From contig OX638131.1 of NCBI GenBank assembly GCA_951804985.1, positions 102,630,464 to 102,694,463 of the forward strand: a DNA stretch of 64,000 nt, read 5' to 3'. Below, piece after piece: positions 36,380 through 49,345 of this stretch. Below the pieces are notes generated by a model. The model ran no database searches. It saw only the letters and a program-made list of their open reading frames with translations, and had not been told where the DNA came from. The first letter of the stretch is position 1; each line of letters starts with the position of its first letter. The DNA comes from Dryomyza anilis (lineage: Eukaryota; Arthropoda; Insecta; Diptera; Dryomyzidae). The translations under genes were made by a program, and so were the position numbers.

Positions 36380-37905
36380 TTGTGAAAAATTGAATTCTTA
36401 TGAAAATTCGATCATATTTTTTTTAAAGAAAAATTTAATTAAAAATTAAATTTATGGTAAGAAGAATAAATTAAAGTGAAAAATTCAGTTCATAGTGAAT
36501 ATTTTAAATCTTAACGAAAATTTTAATTTTTAGTAAAAATTTATTTTTTCGAGAATAATTGATTTTTAAGTGAAACAAATAATTTTTAGATAAAAAAAAT
36601 ATTTTTTTTTAGTTAAAGTTAAAATTTTAGTGAATAATTGAATTTTTAGTGGAAAATTGAATTTTTAGTGAAAATTTGAATTTTTTAGTGAAAATATTGA
36701 ATTTTTAGTGAAAAATTGAATTTTTAGTGAAAAATTGAATTTTTAGTGAAAAATTGAATTTTTAGTGAAAAATTGAATTTTTAGTGAAAAATTGAATTTT
36801 TAGTGAAAAAATGAATTTTTAGTGAAAAATTGAATTTTTAGTGAAAAATTGAATTTTTAGTAAAAAAATTGAATTTTTAGTGAAAAATTGAATTTTTAGT
36901 AAAAAAATTGAATTTTTAGTGAAAAATTGAATTTTTAGTAAAAAATTGAATTTTTAGTGAAATATTGAATTTTTAGTGAAAAATTGAATTTTTAGTGAAA
37001 AATTGAATTTTTAGTGAAAAATTGAATTTTTAGTGAAAAATTGAATTTTTAGTGAAAAATTGAATTTTTAGTGAAAAATTGAATTTTTAGTGAAAAATTT
37101 GATGTTAGTGAAAAATTGAATTTTTAGTGAAAAATTGAATTTTTAGTGAAAAATTTAATTTTTAGTGAAAAATTTAATTTTTAGTGAAAAATTTAATTTT
37201 TAGTGAAAAATTGAATTTTTAGTGAAAAATTGAATTTTTAGTGAAAAATTGAATTTTTAGTGAAAAATTGAATTTTTAGTGAAAAATTGAATTTTTAGTA
37301 AAAAATTGAATTTTTAGTGAAAAATTGAATTTTTAGTGAAAAATTGAATTTTTAGTGAAAAATTGAATTTTTAGTGAAAAATTGAAATTTTAGTGAAAAA
37401 TTGAATTTTTAGTGAAAAATTGAATTTTTAGTGAAAAATTGAATTTTTAGTGAAAAATTGAATTTTTAGTGAAAAATTTGATGTTAGTGAAAAATTGAAT
37501 TTTTAGTGAAAAATTGAATTTTTAGTGAAAAATTTAATTTTTAGTGAAAAATTTAATTTTTAGTGAAAAATTTAATTTTTAGTGAAAAATTGAATTTTTA
37601 GTGAAAAATTGAATTTTTAGTGAAAAATTGAATTTTTAGTGAAAAATTGAATTTTTAGTGAAAAATTGAATTTTTAGTAAAAAATTGAATTTTTAGTGAA
37701 AAATTGAATTTTTAGTGAAAAATTGAATTTTTAGTGAAAAATTGAATTTTTAGTGAAAAATTGAAATTTTAGTGAAAAATTGAATTTTTAGTGAAAAATT
37801 GAATTTTTAGTGAAAAATTGAATTTTTAGTGAAAAATTGAATTTTTAGTGAAGATTAGAATTTTTAGAGAAAAATTGAATTTTTAGAGAAATATATATAC
37901 TTTTT
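36380..37905 (-). repeat. 19-bp AT satellite, array C (inverted relative to B)
   Basis: Tandem ATTGAATTTTTAGTGAAAA, the reverse complement of the array B unit. It is most uniform between 36640 and 37860 and decays at both edges. A 379-bp block is duplicated: atttgatgttagtg at 37098 and 37477, ttgaaattttag at 37382 and 37761. Confidence 0.95.
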
Positions 37906-39091
37906 ATTAAATTAAATTTTTAGTAAAAAAATAGAGTAAACATTTTTTTTTTTATATAACAAAAAATTTTTAGTGAAAATTAAAATTTTTGTTATAATTT
38001 GCAAGTTTTGAATTCGCATTTTATATCCAAATAGAAAACAAATTTGGGCCCGGCAAAATATATGCAACAGGAAGTATTTTAAGATAAACTCTCTCTGTTT
38101 GAATACAAAAATTGTCTTTTTCAAAATAAAAATAAAACACATTGCAGACAAATATATTTTGTTTCCAATGCTCTCCCAATTGTTTTACATAGAACGCAGT
38201 TGAATTGGAATAGCTCTTATACAAAGCTGCAAAGTTTGAAATATAAGAGCGACAGAGAAATGAAAATGAAAACGAGAGAAGTTAAACAAGAGAGAATGTC
38301 TGCATAAAGGTAACTATGAGATACTGATTAGCATCTAAGTATCTGATAGGAGTAATACCTGAAGTATTTTTCAGAAACAGGTATTTGTTGTTATCCCTAC
38401 AGATTTTTTTTTACTATGGGTAAAAGGAGTCCTTAGCTAGTAATGAAAGAAAGAGAGCAAGTTATATATAAATAATGATTTATTGTATATTTTAAAATAT
38501 ATTTATATTTCATTTTTTAATATTTATGAAATAGAATTAGATTTTTTATATATATTTTTTATTAATAAAACAATTAAACCTTTTGTTTTAAAAAGCGCAA
38601 GATAGGTATATGGAATATTATCACTTTGTCCCAAACTTCATCAATCAGTCCCTAAATTCACTTCTGTGTTATTGAATCTATTTTGACTTTAAGATCTAAA
38701 ATCAGAAATAATATTAATTAAGTATTATTCAATCATGATCTCATCAGAAAAGCAAAGTTTAAAAATGGGTTTAAAGATTTAAGTATATGAAGTATAGTAT
38801 AAAGGAAAATTATTAAGTTCAAACCTAGATATTTAAATAAATATTTTTAAAAATTAATACGAAATTCAATGCAAAAAATATGAGAACTATTGTATTGAAA
38901 ATATAAAACTTATTTTATGGTGTTTTTCAAATTTCAATTATTTCTGAAGGCGGGGGGAAATCAGTTCGTTGGTTATAAATGATCTACATTGTAAAGGATT
39001 TTTCTGAAATTTTATAGTTAAAAATTAGTTTAGACTAGTGTGTGTAAAATGTAATGTTAAGCCAATATATTAGTATTATACCATATTTAAT
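37906..39091. other. AT-rich intergenic DNA
   Basis: No gene supported. Confidence 0.4.
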
Positions 39092-39403
39092 AATATATAA
39101 TAATAGTTCGGCGCTACAGTCCTGTACAGAACTTCGGCCGAGCTCTCTCACCAGTTTAAGCTGTGCGTGTTATATTTGTACTCAAATTGGTGGGACCTAC
39201 AGCTTATTGCCGACTCCGAACGGCGGGTGAGAGCTTTTCATAGGCAATGTTTTACTCTCGTAGGTTTGCCATTTACTGACGAGAGGTAGCACGGTATAGA
39301 CAAATGTTTCTATGAAAAGATGTTGTTAGCCCCAGTCCAGGCTTGAACCGGGGACCTTTCGACTCGCAGTCCAACGCACTAACCACTGAGCTACCGCGGC
39401 TAC
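39092..39403 (-). mobile_element. tRNA-derived SINE, copy 4
   Basis: Full-length copy flanked by a 9-bp target duplication atatttaat (39083-39091 and 39404-39412). Confidence 0.92.
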
Positions 39404-39779
39404 ATATTTAATTACCTCATCTTATTTTAGTGGATATTTTTCATATAGGATAAGAATATTTCTTGTGTCTCTAATATACAAGTTTTTTTTTTAATATTTG
39501 TTGTTGTAATAAGACATTGTAAATTTGGGGCGACGATTTAATTCTAATTTATTCTGGTATTTTTTTTTTTGTACTCATTTCACTAAATTTGTAAAAATTT
39601 ATTTAATTTGGTTTATAAATATTTTATAAATAAATTAGATATTTAAATATTTGTATATTTAAAAAGGCATATTGGACCTGTAATTCCAATCAATATTTAA
39701 TTTGTTAAAATTTATATTTTAATAATTTGAAATAAAGATTATGTTATATTATTTAGATAAAATAATATATATATAATGT

Positions 39780-40440
39780 AATATATTCGAGTATCTTTCA
39801 GATACTCTTTTAAATCTGCACTACCTTCATACTCTCCCTCCCAACTGCACTTCAACATGTTGCTCTCACCTTCAATGCATACAATTCTTATCAATGTTTC
39901 GTTGGGTTATTCCACACGCAGATGCTAGATGTAACCAACTCACACACTCTCTCTATCTCTCGCTCTCGCCAGGCTGTAACTGCATCCAAGAGTTTTGCTC
40001 ACTACATCTCCTCGCAGATACAATTTTTACAATGTTGTTCTTGTTATTGTTTGGTGGTTGTACTGCGCTGCTTACAAATTCTGTAATACGTTCGTGGCCG
40101 TGTCGCCAGCAAAACTCATTTCAATCGCTCGCCAGCCATCATACGAACTTGTTACATACGGCGCGCGTTCTAACGGATACACGGTTCAAAGTAGTACTCG
40201 TTAGTTCGACAACAAAAAGTAAGGAAAAAATTCGACGGTGCATTTTACGACCACAGGAGAGTCAGCGTTGTCGGTCGAAATACACTGCGAGTGTGGCGTC
40301 CCGGTTCAGTCACTCCGTACCTCTTGCCGAAGTAACAACGTCAACGTTCAATCGCGTCGCGTTTACCACAAACTTTGTTTGTTTGTTTGGTTTATTTGTT
40401 TGTACGTGCGTGTGTGATTTTAAATTAAAAAAATATTGAA
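39780..40440 (+). promoter_or_regulatory. Candidate promoter / 5' UTR island
   Basis: Composition changes sharply from AT-rich to mixed. It has CT-rich tracts (ctctctctatctctcgctct), a cluster of CpG-containing words, and an initiator-like TCAGTC at 40306-40311 with no clear DPE. The 181-codon plus-strand frame here shows no domain and is probably chance in a UTR-like region. It could be the distal first exon of the discoidin-type gene ~19 kb downstream, or belong to an unseen gene. Confidence 0.3.
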
Positions 40441-43400
40441 AAACCCAAAATTAAACAAAATGTTTGAAAATTTATGCAAAACAAAAATTTAAATATTGCA
40501 TTTTGCAAAATGCCAATAAAACGAAAAAATCATAGTTTTTGACAAATAATCGAAAATTTTATAAACGAAAATGTGCAGAAAATAAAAATGCATTTTATAT
40601 GTGTAAATCATTGACTTGCGCAAAATTTGCGTAAAATTGTATCGAATTTAAGCATATCACAAATATGTTAAAAATAATATAAACAATTTTAAATAAAAAA
40701 AAATATACTAAAAACATATTGAAAACTTAAAATACTCGTAATTATATAAAATTCCAGTGAATTTTGCTTAAAACATATCGCGTTCAATTTAAAAGTTACA
40801 TTTAAAAGTGTTGAAAACAATTGCAATTTTCTTGTAGTTTAAGAAAATATAAAAAATATTTTAAATTATTATAGTTTTCTATAATTTATAATAAAATTAA
40901 AACAAATGGTGAACATACAAATTTCAATGCTTCAGTTTTCATTTTGAAGCTTTTGTGACATATCGAAACATTGGATATAATACTCATTGCATTTTGGGAT
41001 TTACAAATCGAGCAGCTGCATTTAACTGTTTCCGTTTTTAAGAAACTTATTACGTATACTTCAAGCTGTCTTTTGGATTTTTTATATTTTTCAAATACGA
41101 AAAAAACTGTTTTTCGTAAATATTGTAAGTGTAATTTTTAAAACTGAATTCTATAGAATATTGAAACATTTCGTCTGTACAAAAATCATAATTGAGTTGT
41201 TTCAAATTTATGCATTGAATTATATAGTTGGGTTTTTTGGATAGAAATACATTATCGCATACATCTAGAATGTTAAACTTTATTGTAAGGTCAGGTTTTT
41301 CTAAAATGTCTAAGTATTTTGAGACCTTTTCCCTTTTCTACATAGAGTCTTCATTGTACCATTATGATTTAATAGAAAACCTTTATTTTCTTATACATTA
41401 TTTATTATTAATCAGCTTTTTCAACTTCTTTGATTTGTAAATATTTATGGGATTGTGCTAAATCTGTCACTTTTTCTAAATTCAAATCAATTTTGAGTTT
41501 CGAAATAGCAAAAAATATTTTAATTAATTTTCCAAAAAAAAACGACATAAAATTTTCGGAATATGTCAGGCAAATTCCCGGCTATATAAAATTTGTAGGT
41601 TTTTATAATTGAGGATAATCAATTATTGTCGTATATTAGCGACAGAAGAGGCTCCCGAAATATGTCTGGGTATTTTGGATGCCTATTTAGAAAAATATTA
41701 TCAGAAGAAGCTAGAACAGCCAAAAATATTTCAACCCGAAATCTCTTCACTATTCTGAATGATTTATCAATTATGCAAATAGTAGTTCCTACAAACTATA
41801 TAAATAAAGATTTATGATTTGTGATTAGACGTTGTTCAAAATTTTAAATAGTTTGGAAAATAATTTTTGTGCTATTGAAAATCAAATTAAAACAAATTTT
41901 AAAATGGAACAATCATACTAAAAAGTTTAAAATTGCATCGAAAACTTACTGTATTATTAAAATATAAATTCATAATGTACTTTAAAATGTACTTTAAAAA
42001 TTTCAAATCAAATTTAATTCTAAATCGTATAATATTTCAATTAAAGAAATCATAAATTCGATTTTTAATATATTCAATATTATTTTCTAAATGATTTTAA
42101 AATATTCAAACCTAGCATTTATTTCAAATCTAGCATTTATTTCAAAAGCAAGTATTTATTTAAAAAATTATTTATGAAAAACAAAAAAAAAATGAATTCT
42201 TAATTTAAAAAAACCTTTTCACATAATAATCGTTCAAATTAAAAACAAATGCGGTAACAATCGAAAGCGGAAACATATATACAATTAGTACCGACTGAAC
42301 ATAGAGCATGCCTAGAAAATAGTTCATATTAATAATCGACTTAGTTCAAATATTGAAGCAAATGCTTCGATTTGTCAAAATATTCCTTATTTTTATGCAA
42401 TATGAATGCTGAAAATATTTCCAATGTTCAAAAATATAAAATTTTAAATTGGTAGATATTATTAAAAATGTTTAACTGCCTATTTACTTTAAAAATTCTG
42501 AAACAAAGTAAAAGATTATCTCAGACAATCAAAGCTTGCTCAAATGCAAATATTTCTGTAACCCAATATCTAGAAATTATCAACAGATGATGTAAAACAA
42601 AAATCATTAATATTAAAAACAAAAAATATCCATAATGATTTTTGTTTTGTTTGAATCAATTTTTACACTCAGAATTATATAAGAGATATATGATTATTTA
42701 ATAGTATTTCGTTATTATTTCAATAATTTCGTGTAATAATACATATTATTCAATAAACGTAAAGATTCTTTTAATTAACAGGTTTATTACAAACTACTAT
42801 TGAAGAATACAAAAGTTTACATGAACATTATTTTATTTCCAATACTTTCAAGTCAATAAGTGTTTTTTTCGCTATATATCTTATTTAAAAGTAAGTGAAT
42901 TAGTAAGTAGTATATGTGAAATTCTCCTATATTTTGTACCCGATATCTGGACTAATTCACGAGTTCATTCGAGAAATATCGATTTTTATTTTAGTGCCGG
43001 ACTTTTTTTTTATACAAAATGATTCGTAATAATAATAAGAAATCACTATTTATTACTTAATACTTTTTCCATTACGTGGTGTATCTATTTTGAATAATGT
43101 CAAATTCATAGTTAAATGCAGAGTGTATTATTTGGTAAATAGCTATATGTATTCTTCAAGAATTCATATTATTTTATAAATTTTTTGTAAAATAATCTAT
43201 TTGTACGAATCTATACTGCCAATAAAAAAATATGTTTTATCAATTTTTTAGTAAATATATGTAATCATCAAAATTGCGAGGTATGACCATTTTTAGAATA
43301 CCAAAAATCTCCAAGTTTTATACATAAAGTGAAAGTTACTCAATGAATTGTAATTTTGTGAAATCTCACCATATCACTTTTATCAAAAGCGAAATACTAC

Positions 43401-43650
43401 AAAACTTATTAAGACTTTGAATTTAATTTTCCATAGAAAACCAAAATTCCCGCATTCAGTTACACATCAACACAATTTTATATATTTCATATTCAAAGCG
43501 TTCATTGACTGCTTGCTTCAGTGCATAGTCATCACTCAAAGTTTTGCAGTTTCAGTTGATCAATTACAAATTTGTTAATTTCCCTATTCATTGTAATATA
43601 GGGTATATTATATAGTTTTGTTTTGTCACAAAGATTATGACACCATCTTT
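40441..43650. other. Long AT-rich stretch, no gene recognised
   Basis: Short frames at 41228-41817 encode no known domain and lack splice or initiation context. No clear element ends. Confidence 0.4.
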
Positions 43651-43679
43651 ATAAAAATATATAACATAAAATAAAGGGC

Positions 43680-44290
43680 AACATATACTGTGTGTCGTCG
43701 ACTCTGGCTAATAATGATTTTTATGTTAAATGATGCAGCAAATGCTCGAGGTTAGAATATCAGCTGGGCTATTGCTGTGCTATTGCTACGTCTACTACTA
43801 ATACTAGCTACTGCTTCGTCTTTTTTCGTTTTTCCCTATTATGCATATGCGGGACGTAGTAGCAGTTCCTGCATTTCCTGTCTTTTATTTTATTATTATG
43901 CAGCAGCAGTAGTTGGTTTGGCTCTTATGCGTTTTATGCTTGATTTTTAATTGCTTCTGCTGTTTGTCTTTTAAAGTGCTTTTGCTGTTGCTTCTACTTC
44001 TGCTACTGCTGATATTTAATGTCAGCAGTAGTGGACGATAATAAATTGCGTTGAACTGGAACCGCGCGCAACTTAATTAGCCGCCCGTTTCTATGCATTT
44101 TGAAGTATTCTGATTTTCTTGTCAATAAAAAATAGAAAACCAAAAATAAACAATACCAGCGCCATCAAATGCTAATCAATGTGGCCGAAGTTCAAGTTGT
44201 AAAATAAAATTGGAAAATATAAATTTTATGCAAAAGTGACGTTTGAAAATATTTATATGGCACAGTCCGTCACATGCGCGCGACTGTGGG
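43680..44290. other. Intron-like or enhancer-like island
   Basis: Dense gctgctg/gctactg words (tgctattgctac, ttctgctgtttg, ttctacttctgctactgctg) with ggaaccgcgcgcaactt. Typical of fly regulatory introns, but no specific function can be read. Confidence 0.3.
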
Positions 44291-44635
44291 AAATTTGCAA
44301 TTTTTATGGGTTTTTGTGATGGGGCATATTAGAGGTCCCATGGAAGTTGGATAAAGTTGAGTTATTATATAGAGCCTTCCATTCGATAACATGTTAAGTT
44401 TAAATAGTGCGAGAATATATTAAAGTTTTTGGTAATTATTTTGGATTTCTATATCAAGTTAAATGTTGTTTTCTACTGTATACAGAGAATTATTATAGCA
44501 TTTTTAATAAAAAATAAAACTTGCACAATTTCTGTTGAATAATACAAAATTAAAAATATAAATGTAAAAACTTGCTATGTTTACTAAGTCCAATATTGTT
44601 TAAAAGATTTTAAAATATTCTGATTAATGCATTGT

Positions 44636-45268
44636 TACATTGCAGCAAACATAGTACGTTGCAGCAAACATAATAATAATTAAAAATCTTTAATTTTACT
44701 TTTACATATTTAAACTAATTTCTGTGTATAAAAAAAAGCTTGAAATATTTTTAAATAATGCTGCAAACATTTAAAAATGTTCCAAACAAATAATTCAAAT
44801 TATTAACATATTTATTGCAAATATAATGTATGCTCCCGCGAAACATATGAAGCGCTTTAATTATAAAATTTATAAATACGATTATTCTTTTAATAACAGA
44901 AAAACTATAAAAAAATAATCATACGAAATGTAATAACTACATGGGTAAATCTAACTTCATCTATGGAAATCTATAATTTTAGAATAATGCAGAAACTTCA
45001 TAGCCTTTTATAAACATCCAGCAATAATGATTTAAAATATGCCTTGCAGCAAACATTATAATATTTAAAAGTAGTTAATTTTAATTTTGAATAATTTAAC
45101 ACATTACTAAATATCAAAAATAAAGCTGTAAATATTTTCAAGTAAAGCTGCAAACACTTGAAAATTTGCAAAATAAATAATTCAAAGTACTAACATATTT
45201 ATTGCAAACATAATATATGCTTCCGCGAAATATAAAGCTTTTTAATTATAAAATTTATAAATACGATA
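44636..45268 (+). repeat. Pair of diverged ~230-bp direct repeats
   Basis: 44640-44884 and 45047-45268 share ttgcagcaaacat at the start, ataattcaaa-tactaacatat and cgcgaaa-ata in the middle, and aattataaaatttataaatacgat at the end. Probably two copies of one dispersed element. Confidence 0.75.
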
Positions 45269-47392
45269 ACATTCGTGAATTTCTTTGTGTCAAATTATAG
45301 TTTATTTTCCAATTTAAAGAAAATTTTAATTACTTCAAAAATAGATGCTTTTTGGTTGTTTACCGCTCCGCATTAGTGACGCTTCATTGGTTTTTATGAC
45401 GCACAGCACGACATGCAGAAGCTTTGCGTTGCGAAGCGGTTGGGGTCCCTTATAAAGGCTGCTGTTGCGCATTAAAAGATGCAACCATTTGTCAAATGAA
45501 AAAATACAAAATATCACCAAACAATTAGAAAATAAAAATAACAGCAAACAACATTGCTGTCTAAAAGACAGAGAAACAGCCTGACGAAATGAATGAAGCG
45601 TGAACAAATGCGAGCAAAACGCCGACAAATTACAAAGTATGGGCAACACCCTTTCATTTTTTCGGTTTCTTGTCGAAAGCCACAAAAAGCCGTTGAACCA
45701 GCGGCAGAAACCCAGAACTTTAGAACCAGCACAAATACAGGTGTTGTAACATTTTTTTTTATGTTACTTGTGAAAAATGCTAATAAGCCTAATCATTTTC
45801 AATTTTTTTTTTGTGTTTTTAAGAAAAATAATATACAAATTAAAAATACAATAAATAGAAAAAACTACTTTGAACAATCAAATATAAAGTAAATTTATAA
45901 CAAAAATTATTTAAATTTTTATGATACTTTATGGCATTTTAGTGCTGTGTGACCCCCCAGGTAAACAAAGAACTTATTAGACAATTAAAAAAGTAGTCGA
46001 AAGGTAATCAAAAAGTAGTCGCTACATCATAGGCATGAAATTCGTGCTGCTTGTGCTACTCATTTGAATATGACACAATTTTCAGACCCATAACTACATA
46101 ATTTAGCGTCATTTATATGCATAGTTTTTAAGAATTCTGTGTTCAGAACTTCCTCACGCAATTATGATATAGCAGCATAAAAACAAAAACTATGAAATGC
46201 GTATTAAATGCAAGAGTTATGACTTATTACAGTTGGTTTTTAATGAGTTATAGTACAGAAATGAGTTTGAAATCAGAATGAATATTTAAAAAAAATTAAA
46301 TATATTCTTTTTTCCTTTATTAATAATAATAATATTTATAAAATCCACATTTTAACTGTTTAATGATGATTATTTTCAATATATATAGGTACTACATATT
46401 GACATCACCTAAAGAACTGATAGAAGAAACTTGTTGTACCATTTTATTTGAGGTTATTTGTGTATTTTTTTTTTAAATATGAGGCCTATAAAAATTTCAT
46501 CTAATTTACAGTATTCGATTTAATAATATAAAATTCATAATAAACTGAACAAATTACCAAATTTTTGCACCACTAGCTTTTATGGTTCAAGATATATGGA
46601 GGCATGGAAAATGCAAAAACCATTAAAAAGGTTGGTTAACATAATCAAGTAGAACTGTATTTGATTTTTGAAACAAATGCCCTAAAAATTGGAATAATGT
46701 CTCACAGATGTCGGTCAAAGAGTACATCGAAATCTGACACTTATTTCTATTTAGTTTCCCATTTTTTATTTATCATGTAAAATTAATCACAGCTAATAAA
46801 AACCTAATCTTATGATTACTTATTAGATTAGGTTTTTATTCATAATACATGATAATAGTAAAAACAAACAATTATGAAAAAACTATTATTATGAATAATT
46901 GAATAAAATTATGTGTAAGTTTGCTCATATTTTATGTATAATATATTCATAAGTCATGAGTAATTGGTATAGGTGCTGGAATACATTTTTGAATTATCAT
47001 ACATAATTCGTGATTACAATGTCATACATTGTGCCAAATAGCCATAGTCTGTAAAAATGGTAAATAAATCCAAATTATTATACATATTTCATTATTATAC
47101 ATAATTCATGAATATAACGCATTAATAAGACAATTAGAAAAAAATAAGTTTAATGCGCGTCTTATTCATAAATCAGCAGTAAAGTATTTTGAACGGGTAA
47201 TACCTTTCAAATTATATCTCAATTTACCTTTTATGTAAACTACTTTTGAAGAAAAACACAAAAAAGGTAACCTATTTTTGAGATTTATTAACTAGTTGTT
47301 TATATTTCGCCATATATCGGGAACCATAAAAGCTAGAGGTTCAAAATTTTGAATTTTACTAGATCTTAGAGTATATTCATGGCAAATATTCA
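45269..47392. other. Intergenic DNA with a hairpin
   Basis: 45330-45760 is less AT-rich, but its frames encode nothing recognisable. 46795-46810 pairs exactly with 46825-46840 (aataaaaacctaatct). No gene. Confidence 0.45.
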
Positions 47393-47688
47393 TTTGGCAC
47401 TACAGTTCTGTAAGAACTTAGGACGAGCTCTCTCACCATTTTGAGCTGTGCGTGTTATATTTGTACTCAAAGTGGTGGGACCTACAGTTTATTGCCGAAT
47501 CCGAACGGCGGGTGAGAGCTTTTCATAGGCAATGTTTTACTCTCGTAGGTTTGCCATTTACAGCCGAGAGGTAGCGCGGTTTAGAAAAATGTTTCTATGA
47601 AAAGATGTTGTTAGCCCCAGTCCAGGCTTGAACCGGGGACCTTTCGGCTCGCAGTCCAACGCACTAACCACTGAGCTACCGCGGCTAC
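47393..47688 (-). mobile_element. tRNA-derived SINE, copy 5
   Basis: Head and body are as in the family. The tail end is shortened, so the AATAATA segment is missing. Confidence 0.88.
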
Positions 47689-49033
47689 ATTTAACAATTC
47701 AAATTCAAAATTTAACAATTTCAAAACTGATGATGTCTAAAATGTTTATTTTTTTTCGTTGATTATGTAAAATCCATATAGTCAATTTAATAATATTTCT
47801 AAAAACAGTTGCAACCAGCTGTTCTTAAATTCATTATGCATTTTTCTCAAAGTTTTATTAAGTTTTGTTCTGAAATCATTTTCTTTTTTCTTTAACACGT
47901 TATAACCTTTTTTTTCTATTCAGTCTTTTAATAAAAAAAATACCTAATTAAATTCTTTAGATTAATTAGCATTCGAATATAAAACATTATTAAAACTTTT
48001 TATAGCTTTTCTAATTTTATTGTTCGTCCATTCGTTTGAGAAATATGTTTTGTGTAGTCTCACTGTAGAATGAAGCAGGTGTTTTTGATGATTTCGACCG
48101 CAACTTTTGTTTCTATAGATGCCACATTTTATAGGTTTTTTGTATGTTTTTTTTTCCTTTTATGTGCTGCTTCCATATGGTTTTATTTTAAGTTTATTTT
48201 GAAAATATATTTACAATAAATGACACGTGTCAATTTTGTAAAATACAACTCTAATGAGCTGGCGCCTATTTTATTTGTATTTTTTATTGACACTCATAGC
48301 TCTTTGCTGAAACTTTTATGTCTTGCCCTAACAAATCATTTGAACCTGTAGTTTTATTGTTTGGTCAGAGAGTTTAATTTCAAAAACTACTAATTAAGCA
48401 AACCAGTGATCTGTGAAAATATAAATTAAATTCGAAAATCTGAGATTTTACTTTACAGCATTGAACTTTAAATGTTTTATGTGTTGACACATTTTGTGTT
48501 TTATATTTTTTGAAATATAAAGTTTTTATGATATTTTAAGAATCTATAGCGTTAAATAATTTCAGTGCACATTTTTGTATAAATTTAATTTTTTTCTTGA
48601 ATTTTCTGAAATAAACTTTTTTTCAATTCGTATATTTATTTTAGAATAAATTTTTAGTTTTTTTTTTGTAGCATAAAAATTGAATTGCATATTTATTCAT
48701 GATGTTTTGAAATAGATTTTTATGCTTTTTTTTATTGTTTTATATATTTTTTTAATATATAATGTTATTAGAATAGTAATAAAAAATAAATTCCAATCAA
48801 TTCTATTTTGTTTTCTAATTATTGATGGTCTTTCAAAGACCAGGCAATTTAAAATCGATTGTAAAACTACGCAATTTTAGTTTTTGGCATTGTTCATACA
48901 TTTCTATAAAGCTTTTGTCAAGCCCTTATACGAAAATTTTGTCGTAAATAAATTGCTAATTATAGGTAGTTGCAGCTAGCTGTACAATAGATGTAAAAAA
49001 GCATTATTATAGCAGAGCATGTATGGTCTACCG
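47689..49033. other. AT-rich intergenic DNA
   Basis: Nothing recognised. Confidence 0.4.
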
Positions 49034-49345
49034 GTAGCCGCGGTAGCTCAGTGGTTAGTGCGTTGGACTGCGAGTTGAAAGATTTCTGGTTCAAGCCTGG
49101 ACTGGGGCTAACAACATCTTTTCATAGAAACATTGTTCTATACCGCGCTACCTCTCGGCAGTAAATGGCAAACCTACGAGAGTAAAAAAAACACTGCCTA
49201 TGAAAAGCTCTAACCCGCCGTTGGGATTCGACAATAAACTGTAGGTCCCACCACTTTGAGTACAAATATAACACGCACAGCTCAAAATGGTGAGAGAGCT
49301 CGGCCGAATTCCTATACAGGACTGTAGCGCCAAACTATTATTATA
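49034..49345 (+). mobile_element. tRNA-derived SINE, copy 6 (only plus-strand copy)
   Basis: Reads 5' to 3': A box TAGCTCAGTGG at 49044-49054, B box GGTTCAAGCC at 49088-49097, body, then the ccaaactattattatatt tail. The tRNA-like part begins gccgcggtagctcag but cannot form a proper acceptor stem, so it is a SINE head and not a tRNA gene. Confidence 0.9.

Noticed and set aside
39894..40439. 181-codon open frame in the 40 kb island
   Set aside because: No domain, signal or coding-like composition; more likely UTR or promoter DNA.
49034..49110. tRNA gene (A and B boxes, CCGCGGTAGCTCAG start)
   Set aside because: The same tRNA-like head occurs six times, each attached to the same body and tail; the acceptor stem does not close. 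It is a SINE head.
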